Shown here piece by piece: positions 1-8,465 of a DNA stretch of 64,000 nt. This stretch comes from Teichococcus oryzae (GTDB lineage Bacteria > Pseudomonadota > Alphaproteobacteria > Acetobacterales > Acetobacteraceae). The position numbers and the translations under genes were made by a program. The stretch is taken from NCBI RefSeq assembly GCF_008386565.1, contig NZ_VUKA01000001.1, forward strand, positions 248,001 through 312,000. The letters are read 5' to 3'. Positions within the stretch are counted from its first letter, which is position 1. Every line of letters starts with the position of its first letter. Under the pieces are notes generated by a model. The model was not told the origin of the DNA, ran no database searches, and saw only the letters and a list, made by a program, of their open reading frames with translations.

Positions 1-2
1 TC

Positions 3-104
3 CCGCATCTCTACGGGCCGCTGCCCTTCTCCGCCGTGAAATGGGCGATGCCGCTGCCCTTGCAGCCGGATGGCACCCACCTGTTTCCCGGGGACATTCC
101 CTGA
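3..104 (+). CDS. DUF952 family protein, C-terminal fragment
   Basis: The last 33 codons of a gene that begins before the window. The visible end reads PHLYGPLPFSAVKWAMPLPL and then closes on a Pro-rich tail and TGA at 102-104. The P-H-L-Y-G-P-L motif is typical of the C-terminus of DUF952 proteins, a small family without an assigned biochemical role. The next gene, mmcB, is convergent and ends 22 bp away. The assignment rests only on this C-terminal motif. Confidence 0.55.
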   Translation, partial: PHLYGPLPFSAVKWAMPLPLQPDGTHLFPGDIP

Positions 105-126
105 CCTGCCAGGGCCGGCCCGGACC

Positions 127-597
127 CTATTCGGCCTTCAGCGCCGCGCGCAGCTCGGTCGCCGCCGCAGGATCCAGCATCCCGTGCAGGCGGCCGGCCG
201 CCAGCCGAGCATAGCGCAGCAGCAGCGATTTGCGCCGCGCCGGCGCCACCTTGTGGGCCGGTGCCGGCCGCAAAATGGCCGCCTCCCCGTCATCGGCGAC
301 GATCAGCCCGACATCCTCCGGCAGCAGGGCCTGCGGAAAATCCAGGTCCACCGCGAAGAACAGGCGGTCGCACCATTCGCGGTATTCCGGCCATTTCAGG
401 TCGGTCTGGAAGTCGCGGGCGCAGCTCTTGACCTCGATCGCGGTCAGGCAGCCATCGGCATCCAGGGCCAGGATGTCGAGGCGCCGCCCGCTGGGCAGGG
501 GCACCTCCAGCAGGGGTGCCCAGCCCAGCCTGCCGCAAAGCCGCGACGCCGCGCGGCAAACGCGCAAAGTCCGTTCAGGTGTTGAGAGTTCCAGCAT
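127..597 (-). CDS. mmcB: MmcB family DNA repair protein (putative PD-(D/E)XK nuclease)
   Basis: Encodes 156 aa, the usual size of MmcB, an SOS-controlled protein linked to mitomycin C resistance in Caulobacter. The region around residues 35-60 carries R-R-L-D-I-L-A-L followed by A-I-E-V-K-S, which fits the D...E-x-K core of a restriction-endonuclease-like fold. Downstream are the blocks [17 protein letters not shown] and [16 protein letters not shown]. The open frame runs on upstream to 828, but ATG at 597 is preferred: it gives the family N-terminus ([13 protein letters not shown]) and has AGGG upstream. A LexA-type box lies 12 bp before the start, so induction by DNA damage is expected. Confidence 0.85.
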   Translation of the reverse strand: MLELSTPERTLRVCRAASRLCGRLGWAPLLEVPLPSGRRLDILALDADGCLTAIEVKSCARDFQTDLKWPEYREWCDRLFFAVDLDFPQALLPEDVGLIVADDGEAAILRPAPAHKVAPARRKSLLLRYARLAAGRLHGMLDPAAATELRAALKAE

Positions 598-608
598 CTC
601 TGCCCTAT

Positions 609-623
609 GTTCGCTCTCCGTTC
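609..623. promoter_or_regulatory. LexA (SOS) box, GTTC-N7-GTTC
   Basis: GTTCGCTCTCCGTTC is an exact match to the direct-repeat operator GTTC-N7-GTTC used by LexA in alphaproteobacteria. It lies between the divergent genes mmcB (start 597) and the YcgN-like gene (start 662), within 12-26 bp of the mmcB start codon, where a bound repressor would block transcription. mmcB is a known SOS gene in Caulobacter, which supports the assignment. Confidence 0.75.
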
Positions 624-661
624 CCTCCCACGTCAAGCAGTGGCGCCTTAGGATAGATCGA

Positions 662-1135
662 ATGGGTGCCGATTTGCCGTTCTGGAAGCGAAAATCCCTG
701 GCTGCGATGAGCCGCGCCGAGTGGGAAAGCCTGTGCGATGGCTGCGGGCGGTGCTGCCTGCACAAGCTGCGCGACGAGGACACCGAGGAACTGGCCTTCA
801 CCGCCGTGGCCTGCCGGCTGCTCGACACGGAAAGCTGCCGCTGCCGCGATTATGCCCATCGCCGCGACCATGTGCCCGATTGCGTGCGCCTGACGCCGAA
901 GCGGCTGGCGCAGATCGACTGGCTGCCCCCTTCCTGCGCTTACCGCCTGGTGGCGGAGGGCAAGGACCTGCCGGAATGGCATCCCCTTGTCTCCGGCCGG
1001 CCGGAAACGGTGCATGAGGCCGGGGCGTCCGTGCGCGGCCGCGCCGTGCCGGAGCGCCAGGCTCGCGACCTTGAGGACCATGTGGTGAACTGGCCGGGAG
1101 AATGGCCAGTACCGCCCATAAGGAAAAGGAGCTGA
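662..1135 (+). CDS. YcgN-type cysteine cluster protein (UPF0260)
   Basis: A 157-aa protein of the YcgN/UPF0260 family. Near the N-terminus is the cluster C-D-G-C-G-R-C-C, followed by further Cys residues (C-R-L-L...C-R-C-R) and the conserved block [10 protein letters not shown]. The Cys pattern suggests metal or iron-sulfur binding, but the family's function is not established. ATG at 662 is chosen because the family starts about 15-20 residues before the first WE-x-L-C; the frame is open further upstream but there overlaps mmcB. It is divergent from mmcB and 3 bp upstream of the cupin gene, so the two are probably co-transcribed. Confidence 0.8.
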   Translation: MGADLPFWKRKSLAAMSRAEWESLCDGCGRCCLHKLRDEDTEELAFTAVACRLLDTESCRCRDYAHRRDHVPDCVRLTPKRLAQIDWLPPSCAYRLVAEGKDLPEWHPLVSGRPETVHEAGASVRGRAVPERQARDLEDHVVNWPGEWPVPPIRKRS

Positions 1136-1138
1136 AGA

Positions 1139-1483
1139 ATGGGAGAAACCAGATTGGGCGGCAAGCCGCCGGCGGAACCCTTGCGCTGCCGCCCGCCGGC
1201 CACGGCGACCCAGCAACTCGATACCGAGGCGGTGCGGGTCACCCGCTGGGATTTTCCGCCGGGCGCGGAAACTGGCTGGCACCGGCATGGCTGGTCCTAT
1301 GTCGTGGTGCCGCTGCACCAGGGCCGCATGATGCTGGAACTGCCCGGCAATGCCACGGCCGAGGTCAATCTGCAGCCGGGCATCTCCTATGAACGGCCTG
1401 CGGGAACCGAGCACAACGTGGTCAATATCGGGGATGCGCCGTTCAGCTTCGTCGAGATCGAGTTGAAGGCTTATCCCGGCTGA
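1139..1483 (+). CDS. Small cupin-domain protein
   Basis: A 114-aa single-domain cupin. The first cupin motif is seen as F-P-P-G-A-E-T-G-W-H-R-H-G-W-S-Y and the second as R-P-A-G-T-E-H-N-V-V-N. The two His of motif 1 and the His of motif 2 are the expected metal ligands. The substrate cannot be read from the sequence. The gene begins 3 bp after the YcgN-like stop and is probably in the same transcript. Confidence 0.8.
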   Translation: MGETRLGGKPPAEPLRCRPPATATQQLDTEAVRVTRWDFPPGAETGWHRHGWSYVVVPLHQGRMMLELPGNATAEVNLQPGISYERPAGTEHNVVNIGDAPFSFVEIELKAYPG

Positions 1484-1524
1484 GGCCCCGCATCTTGCTC
1501 GCCGATCGGGCCAGCGCAGGAATC

Positions 1525-4068
1525 ATGCCGATGGACTTCAAGGCGCTGCTCGACGCCGCTCCGCGCAACTACCTGGTCATGGATGCGGCGCTGACGCTGG
1601 TATGGGCCAATCGGGCCTATCTGATGGCCACCGGCCGGCGCGCGGAGGACATTCTCGGCCGCAACATCTTCGATGCCTTTCCCGGCGGGCCGCATGATCC
1701 CGACGGGGAAGGGTTGCGGCAGCTCCGCCGGTCTTTGCAGGCGGTGCTGACCCATCGGCAGCCCGACACGATCGCCCTGATCCGCTACGCCATTCCCTCC
1801 GCGATGGGCTTCGAGGATCGGTTCTGGAGCGCTACCCATACCCCGATCCTGGATGAGGCGGGCGAGGTTTCGCTGATCCTGCAGCAAACCGATGACGTGA
1901 CCGAGATGCAACGGCTGCGTCAGGAAGCCGGCACCGGGGCATCCGACCTGCCGCTGGACCTGGAGGAAAGCATCTTCCGGCGTGCCGAGATGGTGTCGCG
2001 CACCAACCTCCTGCTGGATGCGGAGCGGCTGCATCTGCGCCGGCTGGTTGAGCAGGCGCCGGCCTTCGCGGCATTCGTGCGTGGCCCGGACCATGTGTTC
2101 GAGATCGTCAACGCCGCCTATACGCGGCTGGTCGGCCGGGATGACATGCTGGGCAAGCCCGTCCGCGAGGCCTTGCCGGAGCTTGAAGGGCAGCCTTTCT
2201 TCGAGCTGCTCGACAAGGTTTATGCCTCGAGCCAGGCCTATCAGGCGGAAGCCATGCCGGCACGCCTGCGGGTACCCGGCCAGGACGCGCTGGCCGAGCG
2301 CTTCCTGAACTTCGTCTTCCAGCCCATCCTGGACGCGGAGAACCAGGTCTTCGGCATTTTCGTGCTGGGCTACGACGTCACGGAATCGAAGCGCAACGCC
2401 GATGAGCTTCGGCGCTACAAGGACCAGCTGGAGGAAATGGTGCGCGTCCGCACCGCCGCGCTGGAAGCGAGCGAGGCCGAGCGGCAGCGCGCCGAGGCGG
2501 CGCTGCACCAGTCCCAGAAGATGGAGGCGATCGGCCAGCTCACCGGCGGCGTGGCGCATGACTTCAACAACATCCTTCAGGTGCTGAGCGGCAACCTGCA
2601 GATGCTGCAATTCTCGATGGTGGCGCCGGAGGACCAGCGCCGCCTCGCCACCGCCATGAGCGCGGTGGAGCGCGGCGGCAAGCTGGCCTCGCAATTGCTG
2701 GCCTTCGCCCGCCGCCAGCCGCTGGAGCCGCGCATCGTGCATGTCGGCCGCCTCGTGCGGGAAATGGACGACCTGCTGCGCCGCGCCCTGGGGGAAGCGA
2801 TCGAACTGGAAACGGTGGTGGCCGGCGGGCTGTGGAACAGCATGGCCGACCCGGCGCAGTTGCAGAACGCGCTGCTGAACCTCGCGGTCAATGCGCGGGA
2901 CGCCATGGAAGGCGCCGGCCGCCTGACCATCGAGGCGGGCAACGCCATGCTGGACGACATCTACGCCGCGCAGCATGAGGATGTGCAGCCTGGGCAATAT
3001 GTCATGCTCGGCGTGTCCGACACCGGCAGCGGCATCCCGCCGGAGATCCTGGGCAAGGTGTTCGAGCCCTTCTTCACCACCAAGCGGGAAGGGCGCGGCA
3101 CCGGGCTCGGGCTGTCCATGGTGTATGGCTTCGTTAAGCAGAGCCATGGCCACATCAAGATCTATTCGGAGCCTGGCCAGGGCACCACGGTGCGCCTCTA
3201 TCTTCCGCGCGCCCATGGCGCGGAGGAGGTGTTGCCGGCCACGGCCGAGGCCCCCGTGGAGGGTGGCCGCGAAACCATTCTGGTGGTCGAGGACGATCCC
3301 GTCGTGCAGGAGGTGGTGGTCGATCTGCTTGCCGATCTCGGCTACACCGTGCTGCGCGCCTCGGAAGGGCAGGCGGCGCTGAACATCGTCCGCAGCGGTA
3401 TCGCCATCGATTTGCTGTTCACCGATGTGGTGATGCCCGGGCCGGTGCGCGCCCCCGACCTGGCGCGCCAGGTGCAGGCGCTGCAGCCGCATGCCGCGGT
3501 GCTGTTCACCTCCGGCTATACCGAGAACGCCATTGTGCATGGCGGGCGGCTTGATCCGGGCGTGAACCTGCTGTCCAAGCCCTATCGGCGCGAGGATCTG
3601 GCGCGCAAGGTACGCCACACCCTGAACAACCGGCGCCAGGAGCTGACGGCGCTGGCCCAGACCCGCCTGCCTCCGCCCCTGGCGCATCCTGCCCCTGGCC
3701 TGAAGCCCTTGGCGGGGAAGCGGGTGCTGCTGGTGGAGGATGATCCGCTGATCCTGATGGACAGCGAGGACCTGCTGGCCGCGCTCGGCTTTCATGTCAT
3801 CAGTGCCCGCGACGGCCGCTCCGCGCTGCGCGAGATGGAGCGGCACCAGGTTGACCTCCTGTTCACCGATATCGGCCTGCCTGGCATGTCAGGGGTGGTC
3901 CTGGCGCAGGAGGCCCGGCAGCGCGTGCCGGATCTTCGCGTCGTTTTCGCGTCCGGCTATGGGGCGGCGGAAGCCGCCAGGGCCGTGCCCGGCTCCGTGT
4001 TCCTGACCAAACCTTACCGGGCGGCAACCGTGGAAGCGGCGATGCGGCGCGCCCTTGAGCCTGAATGA
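1525..4068 (+). CDS. PAS-containing hybrid histidine kinase with two receiver domains
   Basis: An 847-aa cytoplasmic hybrid sensor kinase with no clear membrane segment. Order: PAS domain (about 10-120), second PAS domain (about 175-300), coiled-coil linker, HisKA with G-G-V-A-H-D-F-N-N-I (phospho-His at 345), HATPase_c with N-box N-A-R-D-A and G-box motifs D-T-G-S-G-I and G-T-G-L-G-L, then two receivers with phospho-acceptor Asp at about 634 (T-D-V-V-M-P-G) and 782 (T-D-I-G-L-P-G). The first receiver has an irregular stretch after its Asp (P-G-P-V-R-A-P). ATG 1525 follows a CAGGA Shine-Dalgarno; ATG 1531 is also possible. It has no Hpt domain. An orphan Hpt gene lies at 8090-8434. The signal is unknown. 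Confidence 0.9.
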   Translation: MPMDFKALLDAAPRNYLVMDAALTLVWANRAYLMATGRRAEDILGRNIFDAFPGGPHDPDGEGLRQLRRSLQAVLTHRQPDTIALIRYAIPSAMGFEDRFWSATHTPILDEAGEVSLILQQTDDVTEMQRLRQEAGTGASDLPLDLEESIFRRAEMVSRTNLLLDAERLHLRRLVEQAPAFAAFVRGPDHVFEIVNAAYTRLVGRDDMLGKPVREALPELEGQPFFELLDKVYASSQAYQAEAMPARLRVPGQDALAERFLNFVFQPILDAENQVFGIFVLGYDVTESKRNADELRRYKDQLEEMVRVRTAALEASEAERQRAEAALHQSQKMEAIGQLTGGVAHDFNNILQVLSGNLQMLQFSMVAPEDQRRLATAMSAVERGGKLASQLLAFARRQPLEPRIVHVGRLVREMDDLLRRALGEAIELETVVAGGLWNSMADPAQLQNALLNLAVNARDAMEGAGRLTIEAGNAMLDDIYAAQHEDVQPGQYVMLGVSDTGSGIPPEILGKVFEPFFTTKREGRGTGLGLSMVYGFVKQSHGHIKIYSEPGQGTTVRLYLPRAHGAEEVLPATAEAPVEGGRETILVVEDDPVVQEVVVDLLADLGYTVLRASEGQAALNIVRSGIAIDLLFTDVVMPGPVRAPDLARQVQALQPHAAVLFTSGYTENAIVHGGRLDPGVNLLSKPYRREDLARKVRHTLNNRRQELTALAQTRLPPPLAHPAPGLKPLAGKRVLLVEDDPLILMDSEDLLAALGFHVISARDGRSALREMERHQVDLLFTDIGLPGMSGVVLAQEARQRVPDLRVVFASGYGAAEAARAVPGSVFLTKPYRAATVEAAMRRALEPE

Positions 4069-4790
4069 GGCCTGAGGGCGGGGGTGCCGAAACCGTGCTG
4101 CTGCGCCCTGCGGCCGATGTGCCGCCCTGGGCCTGCGCGCTGCGCTGGCGTCGCTCGGCTCGGGCGCGGCGGGTGTCGCTGCGGATCGATGCCACAGCGG
4201 GGGAAGCGGTGCTGACCCTGCCCCCCGGCATCGCGCGGCAGGCCGGGCTGGCGCTGCTGCATCGCCATGCCGACTGGGTTTCGGCCCGGCTGCGGGAATT
4301 GCCGCCGGCGCTGCGCTTCGTCGACGGCACCACCATCCGCCTGGGCGACGTGCCGCACCCGATCCGGCATCAGCCGGCGCTGCGCGGGCCGGCGGCGCTG
4401 CGGGACGGCGCCATCCTGGTGGGGGGGCCGGCCGAGGCGCTGCCGCGCCGCGTCCTGGCCCTGCTGCGGCTGGAAGCGGTGCGCCGCATCACCCCGCGCG
4501 CGCAGCGCCATGCCGCCACCCTGGCGGTGCAGCCACGCGCCATCCGGCTGAAGGACACCCGCACCCGCTGGGCCAGCTGCGCCGCCGACGGCACCCTGGC
4601 GTTTTCCTGGCGGCTGGTCATGGCCCCGCCCTGGGTGCTGGATTACGTGGTGGCGCATGAGGTGGCGCATCTGCGGGAGATGAACCATTCGCCGCGCTTC
4701 TGGGCGCATCTGGCGCAGCTCAGCCCGCACCGCATGGCGGCGCAGGACTGGCTGAAGGCCAATGGCCCCGCCCTGCTGCGAGTCGGCTGA
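4065..4790 (+). CDS. YgjP-like (SprT-type) zinc metallopeptidase, DUF45
   Basis: A 241-aa protein. The C-terminal half carries W-A-S-C (residues about 169-172) and the zinc motif H-E-V-A-H-L-R-E-M-N-H-S-P-R-F-W, an H-E-x-x-H plus downstream His as in YgjP/DUF45 predicted metal-dependent hydrolases. The N-terminal half has the family's R-R-x-R-A-R-R-V-S-L-R block. Its ATG overlaps the kinase stop codon in an ATGA, so translation is coupled to the kinase gene. The natural substrate of the family is unknown. Confidence 0.85.
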   Translation: MRPEGGGAETVLLRPAADVPPWACALRWRRSARARRVSLRIDATAGEAVLTLPPGIARQAGLALLHRHADWVSARLRELPPALRFVDGTTIRLGDVPHPIRHQPALRGPAALRDGAILVGGPAEALPRRVLALLRLEAVRRITPRAQRHAATLAVQPRAIRLKDTRTRWASCAADGTLAFSWRLVMAPPWVLDYVVAHEVAHLREMNHSPRFWAHLAQLSPHRMAAQDWLKANGPALLRVG

Positions 4791-4860
4791 CGGGGGAAGG
4801 GGTTCCCGCTTCCGTGGCGCACTGCCATACCGGAGGTCCCATGCATCAGGAATCCCGCGC

Positions 4861-5607
4861 ATGATCATTCTTGTCACCGGGGCGACCTCCGGCTTCGGCG
4901 CCGCCATTGCCCGCCGCTTCGCCGCCGACGGCGCGCGCATCATCGCCATTGGCCGCCGCGCCGAGCGGCTGGAGGCGCTGGCCCAGGAGCTGGGCGCCGA
5001 CCGCGTGCTTCCGGTGGCGCTGGATGTGCGCGACACCGCCGGCATCGGCGCCGCCATCGCGGCCCTGCCGGACGATTGGGCCGAGATCGACATCCTGGTC
5101 AACAATGCCGGCCTGGCGCTGGGCCTCGAGCCGGCGCAGCGCGCCACCCTGTCGGACTGGGAAACCATGATCGACACCAACACCAAGGGGCTGGTGGCGA
5201 TGACCCATGCAGTGCTGCCGGGCATGGTGGCGCGCAACCGCGGCCATGTGGTCAATATCGGCTCCACCGCCGCGGAATGGCCTTATCCCGGCGGCAATGT
5301 TTATGGCGCCACCAAGGCTTTCGTGCACCAGTTCAGCCTGAACCTGCGCGCCGACCTGGCCGGCACCGCGCTGCGCGTCACTGACATCCAGCCGGGGCTG
5401 GTGGGCGGCACCGAATTCTCCAATGTCCGCTTCGGCGACGATGCCAAGGCGGCCGCCGTCTACCAAGGCACCGAGGCGCTGACGCCTGAGGACATCGCCG
5501 ACACCGTCCACTGGGCGGCGACGCGTCCGGCGCGCGTGAACATCAACACCGTGCAGGTGATGCCGGTCTGCCAGAGCTTCGGCCCGCTGGTGGTGAAGCG
5601 GGGCTGA
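4861..5607 (+). CDS. SDR family oxidoreductase, YdfG-like 3-hydroxy acid dehydrogenase
   Basis: A 248-aa classical short-chain dehydrogenase. It has the cofactor motif T-G-A-T-S-G-F-G near residue 6, N-N-A-G near 83, a catalytic Ser in G-S-T-A-A-E, and Y-G-A-T-K as the Y-x-x-x-K. The phrase T-S-G-F-G-A-A-I-A and an R-R near residue 38 fit the NADP-dependent YdfG group (serine, 3-hydroxyisobutyrate and malonic semialdehyde-type substrates). ATG 4861 is the first Met before the Rossmann strand. It is convergent with the next gene, with a gap of only 3 bp. Exact substrate uncertain. Confidence 0.85.
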   Translation: MIILVTGATSGFGAAIARRFAADGARIIAIGRRAERLEALAQELGADRVLPVALDVRDTAGIGAAIAALPDDWAEIDILVNNAGLALGLEPAQRATLSDWETMIDTNTKGLVAMTHAVLPGMVARNRGHVVNIGSTAAEWPYPGGNVYGATKAFVHQFSLNLRADLAGTALRVTDIQPGLVGGTEFSNVRFGDDAKAAAVYQGTEALTPEDIADTVHWAATRPARVNINTVQVMPVCQSFGPLVVKRG

Positions 5608-5610
5608 AGC

Positions 5611-7932
5611 TCAGGCGGCCGCCGCCGGCTCGGAAAGACTGAGGGCGGCCAGTGGCGCGGGGCGTCCGATCAGGTAGCCCTGCACCTCGGCGCACCCCTC
5701 GTCGCGCAGGCAGGCCAGTTCGGACGGTGTTTCCACTCCCTCGGCCAGGACCGGTATGCCAAGGCCCCGGCCGATGCCGACCACCGCCCGCAGAATGGCG
5801 CGGGCCTGCGGATTGCTGTCGATCTCCGGCACGAAGGACCGGTCGAGCTTGATCTTGTCGAATGGAAAGGCGCGCAGCGTGGCCAGGGAGGAATGGCCGG
5901 TGCCGAAATCATCCATGGCCACGCTGACGCCCAGCGCCTTGATCGCCCGAAGCACCTCAAGGGTGCGGCCCGGGTCCTGCATCAGGGTCGATTCGGTGAT
6001 TTCGAGTTCCAGCCGGTCGGGTGGCAACCCTGTCTCGGCCAGGATGTCGGCCACCAGCACCGCCAGTCCGGCCTGGCGGAACTGCACCGGCGACAGGTTC
6101 ACCGCCACCTTGCCCAGGCGTGGCTCGGCGGCCGCGGCGGCGCAGGCGGTGCGCAGCGCCCATTCCCCGAGGGGCAGGATCAGGCCGGTTTCCTCGGCCA
6201 GCGGAATGAAGTCGGCCGGGGAAACAAAGCCGCGCGACGGGTGCTGCCAGCGCATCAGGGCTTCATGGCCGCGCAGGCGGCCCGTGCCGGTGGCGATCTG
6301 GGGCTGGTAGAACAGGCTCAGCTGTCCGGCCTTGAGCGCCTGCCGCAGATCGCTGACCAGCCGCCGCCGCTCCCGGACCGCGGCATCCATATCCGCCTGA
6401 TAGAAGCAGGCCCCGGATGCGTGCGGTGATTTGGCGCGGCGCATGGCGACATCCGCATTGGCCAGCAGGGCTTCCGCATCGGCGGCATCGTCAGGGAACA
6501 GGGCCACGCCGATGGCGGCGGACAGCGCCACAGGCCCGCTGGGCGCGATGCCGCTGACGGCCTGCACCAGCGCCTCCACCTCATGCAACTCGGCAAAAGG
6601 CAGAAGCAGCGCGAACTCGTCTCCGCCCAGGCGGGCCGGCAACCCCTGCGGCTGCGCCATCCCCTTCAACGCGGTGGCATAGCCCTTCAACAGCTTGTCG
6701 CCCGCGGCGTGTCCGAAAAGATCATTGACCTCGTTGAAGCGGTTCAGGCCGATGCGCAGCAGGGCCAGGCGCTGGCCGCTGGCGGCGGCATCCCGCAGCT
6801 GCCGGGCGATGCGGTGGGTAAAGCCGGCGCGATTGGCCAGTCCGGTCAGCCCGTCATGCGCGGCCAGATGGCTCAGGCGGCGCTCCTGTTCCCGCCGCTC
6901 CCGCAGGTCGCGCAGCGCGAAGACGCGCTTGCCAGGCTGCGGGACATTGTCGCGAACAACCAGCTCCACATCCATCAGGCTGCCATCGGCCCGGCGCAGC
7001 TGCGCTTCCAGCATCACCTCGCCGAACAGTTCCGGCAGGCGCAGCGAGGGCAGCATCTCGCCCTCCATGGTCCGGCCGAGCAACTGGAGGCGGGACAGCC
7101 CCGTCATGGCCTGCAGGCTGCCATTGGCTTCAACGATGCGGCCGTTCTGGATCACGGCCAGCCCTTCGATTGCGGAATCCGCCAGCCGCCGAAGCCGGAC
7201 GAGGCTTTCGGCATGGCCATGGCGATCGATCAGCCACGCGGCGGCGGTGGCGGCCACGACCATCAGGGCGACCAGGCCGATCGCCAGCGCCAGAACGGCC
7301 TGGCCCGTCGCGCCATCCTGCTGCACCACCGGCGGCGGCAGCAGGCTCACGGCGCCCATGCCGGTGAAGTGCAGGGACACCACGGCAAGGCAGAACGCCG
7401 CCACCCCGCCCATGTGGCCGGCCCAGGAAGCCGCATGGAGCGCCAGCGGCACTGCGGCCATGCTGAACAGCAAGGCCATCAGCACCGAGGCGGCCACCAG
7501 CGTCATGTCGTAGCCGGGGATGCCGCCATCGCCGAAGGCGGCCATGCCGATGTAGTGCATGGCGCTGATGCCTGCCCCGACAACCCCGCCGCCCAGCCAG
7601 GCCGCCGCTGGCAGCCGGCTGATGGCGAGGCTGAAGCCCAGGGCCGCCATGGCGATCGCCACCAGCAGGGAGGCGAGGGTCATCAGGGGATGGAAGCCCA
7701 GCCGCCCCGCAGGGGCATAGGCCAGCATGGCGACGAAATGCGTGCACCAGACGGTGGCCCCCGCGCTCAGGCCCGACATGATCAGCCAGCCGGCACGGCT
7801 GTACGAGGTGGCGCCAACGGCCCGGCGCAGCACGCTCAGGCCCACCAGCGCGCCCGCGAGGCAGATCACGGCCGCCAGCGCCACCAGCCTTGGATCATGC
7901 TCCTGGGTCAGGCAGGTCCAGACCGCTTCCAT
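5611..7932 (-). CDS. MHYT-PAS-GGDEF-EAL membrane protein (likely c-di-GMP phosphodiesterase)
   Basis: A 773-aa integral membrane signalling protein. Residues about 5-240 form an MHYT sensor with seven predicted helices and the repeats T-H-F-V-A-M, M-H-Y-I-G-M and L-H-F-T-G-M. A PAS-like segment follows (about 250-345), then GGDEF (signature at 436-440) and EAL (E-A-L at 557-559). All main EAL residues are seen: H-E-A-L, V-N-L-S-P, E-I-T-E-S, D-D-F-G-T-G, K-L-D, E-G-V-E-T, Q-G-Y-L. In the GGDEF domain the usual D-x-D before F-K is replaced by G-L-N (L-R-I-G-L-N-R-F-N) and no RxxD inhibitory site is seen, so cyclase activity is doubtful. ATG 7932 has GGAGGGG six bases upstream. Confidence 0.9.
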   Translation of the reverse strand: MEAVWTCLTQEHDPRLVALAAVICLAGALVGLSVLRRAVGATSYSRAGWLIMSGLSAGATVWCTHFVAMLAYAPAGRLGFHPLMTLASLLVAIAMAALGFSLAISRLPAAAWLGGGVVGAGISAMHYIGMAAFGDGGIPGYDMTLVAASVLMALLFSMAAVPLALHAASWAGHMGGVAAFCLAVVSLHFTGMGAVSLLPPPVVQQDGATGQAVLALAIGLVALMVVAATAAAWLIDRHGHAESLVRLRRLADSAIEGLAVIQNGRIVEANGSLQAMTGLSRLQLLGRTMEGEMLPSLRLPELFGEVMLEAQLRRADGSLMDVELVVRDNVPQPGKRVFALRDLRERREQERRLSHLAAHDGLTGLANRAGFTHRIARQLRDAAASGQRLALLRIGLNRFNEVNDLFGHAAGDKLLKGYATALKGMAQPQGLPARLGGDEFALLLPFAELHEVEALVQAVSGIAPSGPVALSAAIGVALFPDDAADAEALLANADVAMRRAKSPHASGACFYQADMDAAVRERRRLVSDLRQALKAGQLSLFYQPQIATGTGRLRGHEALMRWQHPSRGFVSPADFIPLAEETGLILPLGEWALRTACAAAAAEPRLGKVAVNLSPVQFRQAGLAVLVADILAETGLPPDRLELEITESTLMQDPGRTLEVLRAIKALGVSVAMDDFGTGHSSLATLRAFPFDKIKLDRSFVPEIDSNPQARAILRAVVGIGRGLGIPVLAEGVETPSELACLRDEGCAEVQGYLIGRPAPLAALSLSEPAAAA

Positions 7933-8089
7933 CAGGCTCCCCTCCAGGGCCGCCCCAGGGACCATCTCCTGCGGGCCACCTCAAGCGGCGTTTCGTCGCT
8001 GAACGTCCATGTAGTCGCAGAATGCCTTTACCGGATCCTTACGAAAACGAATTTTTGCGACCTGAGGTGTTGGAACGCTACAGGAAAAG

Positions 8090-8434
8090 CTATTGGAAGT
8101 TATGGGCCAGGACGCGAAGCTCCGCCACCGTCCGGTGCGTGACCTCCTGGATCTGCGCTGCCAGGAGTTGCAGGTCCTGCGCCCCATTCGTTTGTGGGTG
8201 CAGCACGCGGCGCGCCAGTTCCTCAAGCTGCACCGCGCCAACCGAGGCGGAGGCCCCGGCCATGGCGTGGGCGGCCTGGCGGAAGGCCTCGGGCCGGGCG
8301 GCCACGGCGGCATCATGGATTTCGCGGCAAAGCCGGCCCAGATCGCGGCAATAGGCTTCCAGGATTTCCCGGAAAACATCCTTTGGAAGTTCTGCGGCCA
8401 GTTGCCCGGCGATCCGGTGGTCAATGACGATCAC
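8090..8434 (-). CDS. Stand-alone Hpt domain phosphotransfer protein
   Basis: A protein of about 114 aa made of one histidine phosphotransfer domain. The motif R-Q-A-A-H-A-M-A-G-A-S-A-S-V-G-A matches the Hpt signature A-H-x-L-K-G-x-S-x-x-[VL]-G, with the phospho-His near residue 56; the usual Lys after the His is Ala here. No ATG is available in a sensible place. GTG at 8434 fits the domain boundary, but the start is uncertain. It sits between the MHYT-GGDEF-EAL gene and an MFS gene on the same strand. A possible partner is the double-receiver kinase at 1525-4068. Confidence 0.7.
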   Translation of the reverse strand: MIVIDHRIAGQLAAELPKDVFREILEAYCRDLGRLCREIHDAAVAARPEAFRQAAHAMAGASASVGAVQLEELARRVLHPQTNGAQDLQLLAAQIQEVTHRTVAELRVLAHNFQ

Positions 8435-8465
8435 AGAACAAAACTGCCGCAGCCCTTCCCCAGGG

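Noticed and set aside
127-828. Longer 233-codon version of mmcB
   Set aside because: The extra N-terminal part would run through the LexA box and antisense to the YcgN-type gene; ATG 597 gives the family length.
1471-3846. Long minus-strand open frame (791 codons) antisense to the hybrid kinase
   Set aside because: The translation is rich in His, Gln and Arg with no domain, as expected from the opposite strand of a GC-rich gene; the plus strand has clear kinase motifs throughout.
6583-8142. 519-codon plus-strand open frame over the MHYT-GGDEF-EAL gene
   Set aside because: A mirror frame of the real gene; composition is Gln/His/Arg-rich and no family is recognisable.
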